Shown here piece by piece: positions 41,656 to 50,658 of a DNA stretch of 64,000 nt (positions within the stretch are counted from its first letter, which is position 1; the number at the start of each line of letters is the position of its first letter). The position numbers and the translations under genes were made by a program. The notes under the pieces were generated by a model. The model was given only the letters and a program-made list of their open reading frames with translations, ran no database searches and was not told the DNA's origin. The DNA comes from Deltaproteobacteria bacterium (GTDB taxonomy: Bacteria; UBA10199; JACPAL01; JACOUP01), in the NCBI GenBank assembly GCA_016177765.1, contig JACOUP010000008.1, forward strand, positions 1,089,165 through 1,153,164. Reading direction: 5' to 3'.

Positions 41656-42060
41656 TTAAAAGCCCGGTTTTTGCCGGAGGCTCTTTTTCTCGGAGCGGCG
41701 GCGTTTATCCGCCAACATCTTCTCTTTGGCACGGCGGGAGCGGCGTCGTTTCTGGCGGCGGATCTTTTCAATCCTTTTTTGTTCCTCGCTCCTTTTTCCC
41801 AAGACTTGGGTTTCTATTTTATCCAACAAAAGGCGCCGGGCGAGAAACCGGTTCATCGCCTGACTTCGGGAGATCTGGCACTTAACCTCCAGGCCGGTTT
41901 GGGAATGACGGAGCCAGACACAGGTCGAGGTTTTATTGACGTGCTGACCGCCAGCCCCGGAGGAGCGGACAAAACTTTCCTCAAGATCCTCGGGGTGAAC
42001 GCCGAGACGTTGCATCCGGTTGGACAGCTCTTTTTCTTTAGCGGGAGAGACGGAGAACAA
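41656..42060 (-). CDS. Small peptide-chain-release-factor-like protein
   Basis: A 134-residue protein with the GGQ motif of class I release factors (SSGAGGQHVNKTSTCVWL) and a very basic helical tail (RRQKRRRSRRAKEKM), as in ArfB/YaeJ and C12orf65-like rescue factors, which free stalled ribosomes. Codon-recognition domains are absent. The start is taken as the TTG at 42060, one base after the preceding stop; an internal ATG at 42015 is an alternative. It is the last gene of the ethylmalonyl-CoA operon, and no metabolic link is apparent. Confidence 0.82.
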   Translation of the reverse strand: MFSVSPAKEKELSNRMQRLGVHPEDLEESFVRSSGAGGQHVNKTSTCVWLRHSQTGLEVKCQISRSQAMNRFLARRLLLDKIETQVLGKRSEEQKRIEKIRRQKRRRSRRAKEKMLADKRRRSEKKSLRQKPGF

Positions 42061-42061
42061 A

Positions 42062-42922
42062 TTACTTTTGCGCTGAATAATCGAAAAATCCGCGCCCTGA
42101 TTTACGCCCCAACCAACCGGCCTCCACATATTTGTGGAGAAGCGGGGCCGGGTGGTACTTGTCATTCCCCATGTCCTGGTACAGAACCTCAAGAACGGCC
42201 AAGGTGGTATCGAGTCCCACGAAATCGGCCAGCTCGAGCGGCCCCATCGGGAGGTTACAGCCCAGTTTCATGGCGGTATCGATCGCCTTGGCATCCGCGA
42301 TCCCCTCCTGCAGGACATAGATTGCCTCATTGATCATCGGCAAGAGAATCCGGTTGACGACAAAGGCGGGGGAGTCCTTAACAGGGACCGGCGTTTTCCC
42401 CATCGATTCTGCAAGCCCCATGGCGGCTTGAAAGGTGGCGTCGGAAGTTCTGAGGCTACGCACAATCTCAACCAGCTTCATGACCGGGACCGGGTTAAAA
42501 AAGTGGATTCCCACCACCTGCTCCGGTCGGCTGGTGGCAGAGCCTAATAGGGTAATGGATATGGAAGAGGTGTTGGAGGCGAGGATTGTCTCTTTGGGTG
42601 CCAGCTTATCCAATTCCCTAAAAAGTTCCATCTTCAGTTTCGGGTTTTCCGTGATCGCCTCGATGACGATGTCACTTTGCGCCACGCAGTGAAGGTCCGG
42701 GCAAGATTGCAGAAGGGCCATCTGGCCCTTTTTCTGATCCTCTGTCAGCTTTCCTTTTTCGACCAACCGGGCAAGCCCTTTTTCAATCTTGGCGCTACTT
42801 TTGCGGGTTAGTTCTTCGTTGGCATCCCGGAGACAGACCTGGTAGCCAAACTGGATCGCCGTTTGTGCGATACCGGTCCCCATTTGTCCTGCGCCGATAA
42901 CCCCTATTTTTTTGATTTTCAT
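42062..42922 (-). CDS. 3-Hydroxybutyryl-CoA dehydrogenase
   Basis: NAD(P)-dependent enzyme linking acetoacetyl-CoA and (S)-3-hydroxybutyryl-CoA. The ATG at 42922 has AAGGAG upstream; residues before it are unconserved. It has 286 residues, an N-terminal Rossmann motif GVIGAGQMGTGIAQ, the family signature HFFNPVPVMKLVEIV (catalytic His) and a C-terminal domain with GCNLPMGPLELADFVGLDT. It is encoded after ccr, so it probably feeds crotonyl-CoA into the ethylmalonyl-CoA pathway, together with a crotonase encoded elsewhere. Confidence 0.93.
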   Translation of the reverse strand: MKIKKIGVIGAGQMGTGIAQTAIQFGYQVCLRDANEELTRKSSAKIEKGLARLVEKGKLTEDQKKGQMALLQSCPDLHCVAQSDIVIEAITENPKLKMELFRELDKLAPKETILASNTSSISITLLGSATSRPEQVVGIHFFNPVPVMKLVEIVRSLRTSDATFQAAMGLAESMGKTPVPVKDSPAFVVNRILLPMINEAIYVLQEGIADAKAIDTAMKLGCNLPMGPLELADFVGLDTTLAVLEVLYQDMGNDKYHPAPLLHKYVEAGWLGRKSGRGFFDYSAQK

Positions 42923-42980
42923 AAAAACTCCTTTGGAAATAAGTACCACTGTATTTTGTCGGTTGGGAATGTCAAGGCGA

Positions 42981-44201
42981 TCATTTCGCCTGCACCCGGA
43001 TCGCCATATTCCCCGGCGGGTGCCTGTTTTCCTTCATCAGTTGGTGGGCAGGGCCGGTTTCCTCAAACGAGAAGGTTTTGGAGAGACAGGGTCCCACTTT
43101 TTTTTGGGTGACCAGGTCGTTGATCCCCTTGGCCTGTTGATCATTGGCAAAGTGCGATCCTTGCAGTCTTTTTTGCCGCATCCAGTGGTAACGAAGGTCG
43201 AGGGTGGCATTGAACCCGGAGGTCCCGGCGCAGATGACGACCATCCCTCCGGTGTCACAGACAAACATCGAGGTGGGAATGGTCCCTTCTCCGGGGTGTT
43301 CAAAGACGATCCTCGGATTTTTTTTCTCTCCAACAACCTCCCAGAGTGTCTTCCCGAAGGAGCGGACCCCCTCAAACCATTTTGAATAATTATCTGCATC
43401 TTTCCAGTGAGGGAGCATTCCCCAGTGATGGAATTTTGTCCGGTTCAAAACCCCCTTGGCCCCCAGTTTCAGACAGTAAGGGATTTTATCGTCATCGGAA
43501 ACAACGGCCACCGGAATTCCACCGGCCGCCTTGACGATCTGAACCGCCATGGACCCCAAACCACCAGAGGCCCCCCAAACCAGCACGACGTCTCCTTTTT
43601 GTACCGTGTGTTCCGGCCAGCCATGAAGCATTCGGTAGGCGGTCGCCCCGACCAGCATGTAACAAGCGGCCTCTTCCCAAGAGAGATGTTTCGGTTTGGG
43701 AAGGCATTGATGATCCTGCACCCGGGTAAACTGGGCAAAGCTCCCCCAGTTGGTTTCGTATCCCCAGATCAGTTGGGAGGGGGAGAGCATCGGGTCCTTG
43801 CCCGCCTTGACCCACGGGTCATTCTTGTCCCACCAACCGCAATGGACAACGACCTCGTCCCCCACCTTGACATTCCGGACTTCACTGCCTGCCGCCCAGA
43901 CAATTCCGGAGGCGTCACTCCCACCGACATGAAAATTTTCCTCCGCCTCCTTTTTTTCGTGCAGACGGACGACATCCACCGGCACCCCTGTGGCGGCCCA
44001 GACATTATTGTAGTTGATCCCGGCCGCCATGACTTGGACCAAGACCTCATCCGGCCCGATCGAGGGAACCGGCATCTCTTCCATTTTGAAGGCCTCTTTC
44101 GGTTCCCCAAACCGGCTTTGCCGTATGACCTGGGCCCACATCTTTTTGGGAACAACTCCTCGAGGCGGGATTTCACCGATGGCGTAAATTGCTTTGGGCA
44201 T
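42981..44201 (-). CDS. ccr: Crotonyl-CoA carboxylase/reductase
   Basis: Key enzyme of the ethylmalonyl-CoA pathway: reductive carboxylation of crotonyl-CoA to (2S)-ethylmalonyl-CoA with NADPH and CO2. The 406-residue protein is an MDR-type enzyme with the long CCR-specific N-terminal part ([26 protein letters not shown]), [21 protein letters not shown] split across conserved loops, and the nucleotide loop [15 protein letters not shown]. These segments set it apart from ordinary quinone reductases and simple crotonyl-CoA reductases. All other pathway genes lie next to it. Confidence 0.93.
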   Translation of the reverse strand: MPKAIYAIGEIPPRGVVPKKMWAQVIRQSRFGEPKEAFKMEEMPVPSIGPDEVLVQVMAAGINYNNVWAATGVPVDVVRLHEKKEAEENFHVGGSDASGIVWAAGSEVRNVKVGDEVVVHCGWWDKNDPWVKAGKDPMLSPSQLIWGYETNWGSFAQFTRVQDHQCLPKPKHLSWEEAACYMLVGATAYRMLHGWPEHTVQKGDVVLVWGASGGLGSMAVQIVKAAGGIPVAVVSDDDKIPYCLKLGAKGVLNRTKFHHWGMLPHWKDADNYSKWFEGVRSFGKTLWEVVGEKKNPRIVFEHPGEGTIPTSMFVCDTGGMVVICAGTSGFNATLDLRYHWMRQKRLQGSHFANDQQAKGINDLVTQKKVGPCLSKTFSFEETGPAHQLMKENRHPPGNMAIRVQAK

Positions 44202-44213
44202 GGAGAACTTTTA

Positions 44214-46178
44214 CTATCCCAGCAATCGGACAATATCAATCATGATTTGATTCAGTTCAAAATCCTTGGGGGTGTAAACCCGTTTGACCCCCGCCTTGAG
44301 GAGCCTCTTTTTATCCGATTCCGGAATAATCCCGCCGACAACGACCGGTACTTTGCCAATACCGGCTTTTTTGAGCCCCTTGATAATCTCAGGAATGAGG
44401 GAGAGATGGGACCCAGACAGGATCGAGAGCCCAATGACATGGACCCCTTCATCTCGGGCGGAAGAGACGATCTCATCTGGAGTGAGACGGATCCCCTGAT
44501 AGATCACCTCCATCCCGGCATCGCGGGCGCGAAGGGCGATCTGTTCCGCTCCGTTGGAGTGACCGTCCAGTCCCGGCTTCCCGACAAGGATCCGGATTCG
44601 CCCTTTTAATTTCCTTGAGACTTTTTCAACTTCTGATCGAAGATTTTTAAAGGAGTTGGAATCTGATTCTGCCATTGATTGACCGGAGAGTCCGGTTCCG
44701 GTGAGACCGGTTGGGGCGCGGTATTCCCCAAAGAGTTGCCTAAGGGTGGAGGCCCATTCACCGGTAGTGACACCGGCCCGGGCCGCCTCAATGGAAACCG
44801 GCACAAGGTTTTCTTTCTTCTCGGCGGCGCGCAAAAGGGCCTCCAGAGATTTTTGAACTTCTCTCTTATTTCGCTTTTTTCTAAAGAGTTGGAGGCGCCG
44901 GACCTGCTCCGCCTCGGCCTTCGGGTCTATTTTTAAAAAACCGCCGTCAAATTGTTCCAGCAGGGGGGAGGATTCCGTTTCGGTGAACCGGTTGACCCCC
45001 ACAACCACTTTTGCGCCCGATTCGACCGACTTGACCCGCGCCGCATTGGAACTCACCAGAGATTGTTTCATGATGCTGATCGCCTTCACCGCCCCGCCGA
45101 GATCTTCGATCTTCTGTAATTCTTTCTTTGCGGAGTCTGCCAGTTCACCCGTCTTTTCCTCAATGACGGAAGAACCTTTGAAGATATCTTCGTACTCGAG
45201 CAGGTCTGTTTCACAGGCGAGGATCTGCTGGATCCGGAGTGACCACTGTTGGTCCCATGGACGGGGGAGGCCGATCGCCTCATTCCAGCAGGGAAGCTGA
45301 ATGGCGCGGGCCCTCGCCTCTTTGGAAAGGGTCACCGCGAGCATTTCATAGATAATGCGGGCGATGTTGTTTTCCGGTTGGGCCTCAGTCAGTCCAAGGG
45401 AATTCACCTGAACGCCGTAGCGGAAAATTCGGTATTTGGGATCGGTGACCCCGTAACGCTCGAAAGTAATCTGGTCCCACAACCGGACAAACGCCTTCAT
45501 CTTGCAGAGTTCCTCCACAAACCGGATCCCGGCGTTCACAAAAAAGGAGATTCGGCCGACCACTTTCGGGAAATCTTCACTGGAAACCTGGCCCGAATTT
45601 TTCACCGCATCCAGCACAGCGATCGCATTGGCGATGGAAAAGGCGATCTCCTGCACCGGCGTTGCTCCAGCCTCCTGCAGGTGATAGGGGCAGATGTTGA
45701 TCGGGTTCCATTGGGGCATGAACCGGACGGTGTAAGCGATCAGATCGGTGGTCAAGCGGAGTGAATGTTCCGGCGGAAAAATAGAGGTGCCGCGAGAGAG
45801 GTATTCCTTCAAGATATCGTTTTGTGTGGTCCCTTGCAATTTCGAAAGGGAGGCCCCCTGTTTTTCAGCAACGCTGGCGTAGAGGGCCAGAAGCCAGATC
45901 GCGGTGGCGTTGATCGTCATCGAACTGTTCATTTTTGCAAGCGGGATTCCGTCAAAAAGGGCCTCCATATCCCCGCGATGGGCGATCGGGACGCCGACTT
46001 TGCCGACCTCCCCCCGGGCGAGGGTATGGTCCGAGTCATAACCGGTCTGGGTCGGGAGATCGAAGGCAATGGAAAGCCCGGTTTGTCCCTTGGCCAGATT
46101 TTTCTTGTAGAGCCTGTTCGATTCCTTAGCCGAGGTATGGCCGGAGTAGGTTCGAATGAGCCAGGGATTATCGTGCAT
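44214..46178 (-). CDS. ecm: Ethylmalonyl-CoA mutase (B12-dependent)
   Basis: Coenzyme B12 mutase turning (2R)-ethylmalonyl-CoA into methylsuccinyl-CoA. The 654-residue chain has the substrate domain (TYSGHTSAKESNRLYK, GLSIAFDLPTQTGYDSDH, GTTQNDILKEYLSRGTSI) and a C-terminal cobalamin domain with KPGLDGHSNG (the DxHxxG motif). General sequence alone cannot separate it from methylmalonyl-CoA mutase; the position between ccr and mch argues for Ecm. A mid-length linker is Ser/Gly-rich. Confidence 0.9.
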   Translation of the reverse strand: MHDNPWLIRTYSGHTSAKESNRLYKKNLAKGQTGLSIAFDLPTQTGYDSDHTLARGEVGKVGVPIAHRGDMEALFDGIPLAKMNSSMTINATAIWLLALYASVAEKQGASLSKLQGTTQNDILKEYLSRGTSIFPPEHSLRLTTDLIAYTVRFMPQWNPINICPYHLQEAGATPVQEIAFSIANAIAVLDAVKNSGQVSSEDFPKVVGRISFFVNAGIRFVEELCKMKAFVRLWDQITFERYGVTDPKYRIFRYGVQVNSLGLTEAQPENNIARIIYEMLAVTLSKEARARAIQLPCWNEAIGLPRPWDQQWSLRIQQILACETDLLEYEDIFKGSSVIEEKTGELADSAKKELQKIEDLGGAVKAISIMKQSLVSSNAARVKSVESGAKVVVGVNRFTETESSPLLEQFDGGFLKIDPKAEAEQVRRLQLFRKKRNKREVQKSLEALLRAAEKKENLVPVSIEAARAGVTTGEWASTLRQLFGEYRAPTGLTGTGLSGQSMAESDSNSFKNLRSEVEKVSRKLKGRIRILVGKPGLDGHSNGAEQIALRARDAGMEVIYQGIRLTPDEIVSSARDEGVHVIGLSILSGSHLSLIPEIIKGLKKAGIGKVPVVVGGIIPESDKKRLLKAGVKRVYTPKDFELNQIMIDIVRLLG

Positions 46179-47356
46179 TAAGGCCTCTTTTTGATCAACA
46201 CCCTTCGTTCAATCTCGAAAATCTTTTCCGGAATTTTTTCCTTGCCGAGAGCCTTCTTGTCGTTTTCCTTCACAAAAAGATCGGCGCCGTACTTTTCCAA
46301 CGCCTCACTCCCTTTTCTGTTTTTAACGCCGATCAGTTGAAAGGTAACCATCCCAGCCGGGATCTTTTCGTCGATCGGGTCAGGGTGTGGTTCTTTGTGC
46401 AGGACCCGGGAGATGGCGTAAACCGTATCCCCCGCGATGACCGGTTGGGTGTGGTACCCCTCGGTATAACCAAAATCCCAGAGACCATTTTCGGTCGTGT
46501 CTCGTGAGGCGAGTCCCGCCAGCCAGGCAAAGACAAGGCCGCCGTAGACGACCGGCTGGCCGGAGAGCGGTCCACTGCGGCTCTGGGTATAAATCTTGTC
46601 ATAGTGGAGCGGATGGGTATTCCCCAAACGGTAGGTCCAGGCGTAGTGCTCTTCAGAAATTGTCCGGCCATTGGCATGGACGATGATATCGCCAACCGTA
46701 AAATCCTCAAAATAGGTGTTGGGACCGGTCAGAAGTTTTGGGTAAGGAGAGGTTGCTCTTGGGATCCAGGCGGTTGCGGCGCCGATCTCCGGCAGGATTC
46801 CTGGTTTTGACTCTGCCAATTTTTTTTCCTTTCCTGTCGGGATCATGATTTTTCGATCATACTGGACCACAATCTCATCTTTTTGATTCAGGCCGACGGT
46901 TCGTACCGTGACAATCCCTGGTTTTCCTTCCCCCCGATCTTGTCGTGCCAGAACTTTTGTCATCGAACGGAGGGTATCTCCGGGATAAACGGTGCGTGGG
47001 AAGACGACGTCGTAGTAACCCAGATGAGCGACCGCCTTTTCCGAATCATTCTGGACCCCCATCGAGAGGGCGAGGTTCAAGACCATCAGCGGTGGGACGA
47101 CCTGACCCCGAAAGCCATGCCCCTTGGCGTATTCGGCGTTGAGATAAAGCGGGTTGGTGTCGAGAAAGGTGGTGGCAAATTCTTGGGCAAAAGAATCAGA
47201 AATGGTGAACCCACGGGGGTGCGTAAAGACCTGTCCCTCCACGAACTCTTCCAGCGTCCGGCCGTATTCTGGTTTCTTGATCCCCTCCGGCAGATTAATC
47301 GGAACAGTCTTGGCTAATTCTTTTTGTTTGGTGATCGGGATTTTACGCTCAGACAT
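46178..47356 (-). CDS. mch: Mesaconyl-CoA hydratase
   Basis: Hydrates mesaconyl-C1-CoA to beta-methylmalyl-CoA. The 392-residue protein contains two MaoC-like hotdog domains, the first around NPLYLNAEYAKGHGFRGQVVPP and the second around NTHPLHYDKIYTQS. The ATG at 47356 has GGAGG upstream and gives MSERKIPITKQ. Its end shares bases with the ecm ATG. A family C repeat separates it from mcd. Confidence 0.9.
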   Translation of the reverse strand: MSERKIPITKQKELAKTVPINLPEGIKKPEYGRTLEEFVEGQVFTHPRGFTISDSFAQEFATTFLDTNPLYLNAEYAKGHGFRGQVVPPLMVLNLALSMGVQNDSEKAVAHLGYYDVVFPRTVYPGDTLRSMTKVLARQDRGEGKPGIVTVRTVGLNQKDEIVVQYDRKIMIPTGKEKKLAESKPGILPEIGAATAWIPRATSPYPKLLTGPNTYFEDFTVGDIIVHANGRTISEEHYAWTYRLGNTHPLHYDKIYTQSRSGPLSGQPVVYGGLVFAWLAGLASRDTTENGLWDFGYTEGYHTQPVIAGDTVYAISRVLHKEPHPDPIDEKIPAGMVTFQLIGVKNRKGSEALEKYGADLFVKENDKKALGKEKIPEKIFEIERRVLIKKRP

Positions 47357-47364
47357 TTTTAAAT

Positions 47365-47457
47365 CCTCCACCCTCCCCTTTATCCCCATCCGCCCCTTCT
47401 GTCCCTCCGGGACATCTTCCCCGATAAGCGGGGAAGTTCCCCATCAAGGGAGGGGGG
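47365..47457. repeat. Family C hairpins between mcd and mch
   Basis: Several short hairpins: GTCCCTCCGGGAC, CTTCCCCGATAAGCGGGGAAG, and an outer CCCTCCCC...GGGAGGGG pairing, filling the gap between the mcd stop and the mch ribosome site. It may attenuate or stabilise the operon mRNA. Confidence 0.7.
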
Positions 47458-49110
47458 TTATAGGTATTGTTTCAGCAACGCCGGGGCGATCACCTTCAGG
47501 GCCAAGACCTCTTCCGCCCCTTCAAAGAGGGAAAAAACACGGGCATCCAGAAAATAACGGCTGACGGCGTATTCTTCGGCATACCCGTAACCACCATGGA
47601 TCTGCATCGCCTCGCGCGTAACCCATTCGCTAATCTTTGAGGCGTAAAATTTAACCAATGACGTTTCCATGGCGCCTTTTCCCTCATCCATCAGATGGCA
47701 GGTATGATAGGTCGCCTGCCGGGCTGCCTGGATCAAGGCCGCCATCCGTGCAAGCTTCGCTTGATTTATTTGGTAATCAAAAACTGGTTTTCCGAAAACT
47801 TTCCTTTCCTGAGAATAGGTCAGTGCCTTTTCGAAGGCGACCTGCATGACCCCCAAGGCCCGAGCCGCCGTTTGAAGACGCCCACCGGCGAACCCTTCCA
47901 TCTGCAAGTAAAAACCTTTTCCGAGTCCTTCGGCGCCGCCGATCAGATTTTCCTCCGGGACCCAATAATTTTGGAAAGAAACTTCATACGAATGCATCCC
48001 GCGGTAGCCGATGGTGGCAATCGATTTGCCCTCAACATGGCCGCCACCACTCGGTTGATCATGGCTAAACTCATGCCCTTCGAATCGCGGTTTCTCGGCG
48101 ATGAACAGGGATAACCCTTTGTGGCCCAAATTTTTGTCCGGATCGGTCCGACAGAGAATCATGAGGCTGTCGGCATAACCGGCAAAGGTGCACCAGGTCT
48201 TAACCCCATTGATGACCCATCCTTTTTTCCCATTCACTTCTTTTCTCGTGGCGGTGACTTTCAGGCCGGCGACATCACTCCCAAAATCCGGTTCTGTAAC
48301 AGCAACGGCCGCCATTTTTTCACCGGAGGCCAAAAGCGGGAGCCATTTTTGTTTTTGCCCCTCCGTTCCCCCTTTGAGGAGCGCCTTGGAGAGGATTTCC
48401 GGGCGGGTGATCAAACTTCCGGCGATCCCCAACGAGCCGCGTGATAACTCCTCGGTAACAACGACCATTCCTTTATTGTCCGGCTTACCATCATCCTGAA
48501 AGCCGCCATATTTTTGGGGGATCGACAACCCAAAGCAACCGAGGGCTTTTAGCCCTTCGATGATCTCTTGCGGGATGAGGAGGTCGTTACGATGGACCTT
48601 TTCAGCGATCGGCATCACCTTGTCTTCGGCGAATTTTTTAAAAGTTTGACGGAACATCTCATGCTGGCTGTTCAGACCATAAGTTCCGCCGTTTCCCTTT
48701 TCGTGGATGAGACAGGCGATACGGGAATAGTTCCCAGGACTTAAAATCTCTTCTACTTTTTTGGTCAGGGGTGGCTCCCAAATTGTTTCCCGAAGTTGTT
48801 TTTCATCCAGTCCCCAGGCCTGAAAGTGGTAACTGACTTTTTCGGAAAGGTGAGAGACCAGTTCCGCGGTAAAGAGTTGGGCTAGCGCTGTTTCCAAATC
48901 TCCCCCGTGGGGGATTTTTTCAGAATAAGCAACCAGTTGTTCCGCGGCATACGCCTCAGCCGAAAGCCAGGCGTAGTCGTAGGCGGTCGTTTGTGAGGGT
49001 GCTTCACCCAAGGGTGCTTCACCCAACGGTTCATGCTGGGCCAGATGACGACCGGCGATGGCAAGGATCTTTTGGGCGGCGTCGAGTCCTTGGTGGGGGT
49101 CAAACGTCAT
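47458..49110 (-). CDS. mcd: Methylsuccinyl-CoA dehydrogenase
   Basis: FAD enzyme oxidising (2S)-methylsuccinyl-CoA to mesaconyl-CoA, passing electrons to ETF. At 550 residues it is longer than usual acyl-CoA dehydrogenases because of the N-terminal extension of about 150 residues typical of Mcd. Signatures: AVTEPDFGSDVAGL, GVKTWCTFAGYAD and QIHGGYGYAEEYAVSRYFLDARV. A family A repeat inserts EPLGEAPLGEAP near residue 28-39 of the extension. It overlaps the mcl gene by four bases. Confidence 0.91.
   Translation of the reverse strand: MTFDPHQGLDAAQKILAIAGRHLAQHEPLGEAPLGEAPSQTTAYDYAWLSAEAYAAEQLVAYSEKIPHGGDLETALAQLFTAELVSHLSEKVSYHFQAWGLDEKQLRETIWEPPLTKKVEEILSPGNYSRIACLIHEKGNGGTYGLNSQHEMFRQTFKKFAEDKVMPIAEKVHRNDLLIPQEIIEGLKALGCFGLSIPQKYGGFQDDGKPDNKGMVVVTEELSRGSLGIAGSLITRPEILSKALLKGGTEGQKQKWLPLLASGEKMAAVAVTEPDFGSDVAGLKVTATRKEVNGKKGWVINGVKTWCTFAGYADSLMILCRTDPDKNLGHKGLSLFIAEKPRFEGHEFSHDQPSGGGHVEGKSIATIGYRGMHSYEVSFQNYWVPEENLIGGAEGLGKGFYLQMEGFAGGRLQTAARALGVMQVAFEKALTYSQERKVFGKPVFDYQINQAKLARMAALIQAARQATYHTCHLMDEGKGAMETSLVKFYASKISEWVTREAMQIHGGYGYAEEYAVSRYFLDARVFSLFEGAEEVLALKVIAPALLKQYL
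48997..49026. repeat. Family A palindromes in mcd
   Basis: GGGTGCTTCACCC (48997-49009), AA, GGGTGCTTCACCC (49012-49024): two identical units at period 15. On the coding strand they read LGEAP-LGEAP. Confidence 0.85.
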
Positions 49111-50099
49111 GAAAAAAACGCCTTCTCCGCATTCTCGGGAAGTTTTTGGCCCGAGAGATGGGCGGTCTGGATCAGTTCCCAGTAGTAACGGTAGGTCGCC
49201 CGGTCGTGGAGGTTTCCTTCAAACTGGATAGGTCCCCAGGAGGCCTCCTGCGCGGCAAGCAGGATTTCGCATCCTTTCTGTACTTGAGAGTAGTTCGGCA
49301 TCATCGCCTCCACAATCGCATCGATCTGCGTCGGGTAGATCGACCACATCCGCAAGAAACCAAATTCATGGCGGGCCCGTGCGGCATCCGATTTGGTCTG
49401 CTCAAAATTTTTGAGGTCGAGCGTTACGTTATGGGCCGGGATAATCCCGTTGGCGAGCGCCGCGGCGACCACAATCCCTTTAGCCCTGGCGAGCAGGGCA
49501 TGTTCAAATTGGCCGGGGGATCTCATCGCGCTGTCGGGAATCGCCCCATGGTGACCGGAGACAAAATCCATCAGACCAAAATCCAACACCTGCATCCAGG
49601 GGAGGGCGGCGATCTCAAAGGCCTCTTTCAAGGCCCCATGGGTTTCGATCAGGACATGGATCGGGATCTCTCTTTTGATTCCTGATTTTTTGGCAACCGC
49701 CTGAATATAAGAAATCATCTCACGGACCTGACCGACCGCCGTTGGTTTCGGGATCGTGATATAAGCGAGCTGGTTTCCAGCCCCCGGGACCAAAATATCG
49801 ACATCCTGCCGCCAATGTTTGTTGGTGTAATCATGGATCCGGGCGCCGCTCATCTTCTGTTTGTTCAATTCCGAGTTAGCGATTCGCACAATCATCTCGG
49901 CATGTTCTTTCTCTTTACCGGCAGGCGCCCCATCTTCGCAATCGAGGGTGATATCAAAGACGCCCTCCTTGGTATTCTGGAGTTCCAGCGCCTTCGCCAT
50001 CAATTTTTCGGAACCGGCAAAATGCTCGCAGGTCGGGATGATTGGAAATTGTTTTTCGCCGGCGAAAAGGGCCTGCCTGGGGTGGGTCCTCTGGGTCAT
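49107..50099 (-). CDS. mcl: L-Malyl-CoA/beta-methylmalyl-CoA lyase
   Basis: A 330-residue HpcH/CitE-family lyase that cleaves beta-methylmalyl-CoA to glyoxylate and propionyl-CoA. Family signs: FDITLDCEDGAPAGKEKEHA (metal ligands), HVLIETHGALKEAFEIAALP and LDFGLMDFVSGHHGAIP. It fits Mcl1-type lyases of the ethylmalonyl-CoA pathway. Overlaps of four bases join it to epi upstream and mcd downstream. Confidence 0.9.
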   Translation of the reverse strand: MTQRTHPRQALFAGEKQFPIIPTCEHFAGSEKLMAKALELQNTKEGVFDITLDCEDGAPAGKEKEHAEMIVRIANSELNKQKMSGARIHDYTNKHWRQDVDILVPGAGNQLAYITIPKPTAVGQVREMISYIQAVAKKSGIKREIPIHVLIETHGALKEAFEIAALPWMQVLDFGLMDFVSGHHGAIPDSAMRSPGQFEHALLARAKGIVVAAALANGIIPAHNVTLDLKNFEQTKSDAARARHEFGFLRMWSIYPTQIDAIVEAMMPNYSQVQKGCEILLAAQEASWGPIQFEGNLHDRATYRYYWELIQTAHLSGQKLPENAEKAFFS

Positions 50100-50536
50100 C
50101 GTTCCTCTTGGGTATCTTCTTCAGAGAGGCTCGGTTCGGAGAGTTCAATCAGAACCCCACCGGTTGATTTGGGGTGGATGAAGGCGATCTTCTTCCCATG
50201 GGCGCCGATCCTCGGCTTTTCATCGATCAGTTGGACCCCATCCCGTTTGTAACGGGCCAGAATTTCTTCGATCCCTTCTACTTCAAAACAGATGTGATGA
50301 ATACCACCACGGCCATTTTTTTTGAGAAATCGGGCAATAGGGCTTTCCGGATCGGTCGCCTGAAGGAGTTCAAGACTGGTTTCTCCAATAGCAAAGAAGG
50401 CGGTAGTCACCTTTTGATCTTCGACGGTTTCGTGGCGATCGGCCCCTTTGCCAAGGAGCCGTTCAAAAAGGGCTTCAGCCGCCTTGAGATCGGGAACCGC
50501 GATCCCGATATGATCAACCTTTCTCGCCCGAGGCAT
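50096..50536 (-). CDS. epi: Ethylmalonyl-CoA/methylmalonyl-CoA epimerase
   Basis: A 146-residue VOC-fold enzyme. It starts RKVDHIGIAVPDLKAAEALFE and contains GRGGIHHICFEVEGIEEILARY and GVLIELSEP, the metal-binding His and Glu pattern of methylmalonyl-CoA epimerases. The enzyme serves both ethylmalonyl-CoA and methylmalonyl-CoA. It is the first gene of the operon, and its ATG has no ribosome site. Confidence 0.93.
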   Translation of the reverse strand: MPRARKVDHIGIAVPDLKAAEALFERLLGKGADRHETVEDQKVTTAFFAIGETSLELLQATDPESPIARFLKKNGRGGIHHICFEVEGIEEILARYKRDGVQLIDEKPRIGAHGKKIAFIHPKSTGGVLIELSEPSLSEEDTQEER

Positions 50537-50543
50537 GAGGCCA

Positions 50544-50573
50544 CTTCTAGCAACCCTCTTGAAGCCCCGTCAA
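50544..50573 (-). promoter_or_regulatory. Possible promoter of the ethylmalonyl-CoA operon
   Basis: On the minus strand TTGACG (50568-50573), an 18-base spacer and TAGAAG (50544-50549). The -10 box ends 7 bases before the epi ATG, so the transcript would be leaderless. The -10 match is weak. Confidence 0.35.
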
Positions 50574-50658
50574 CTCCAAAAAGGGAATGGCTGGAGTGAT
50601 TTAAACCCTCATAAAAACAGCAACTTTGCCCTGAACCCGACCGATAATAGAAACCGGT

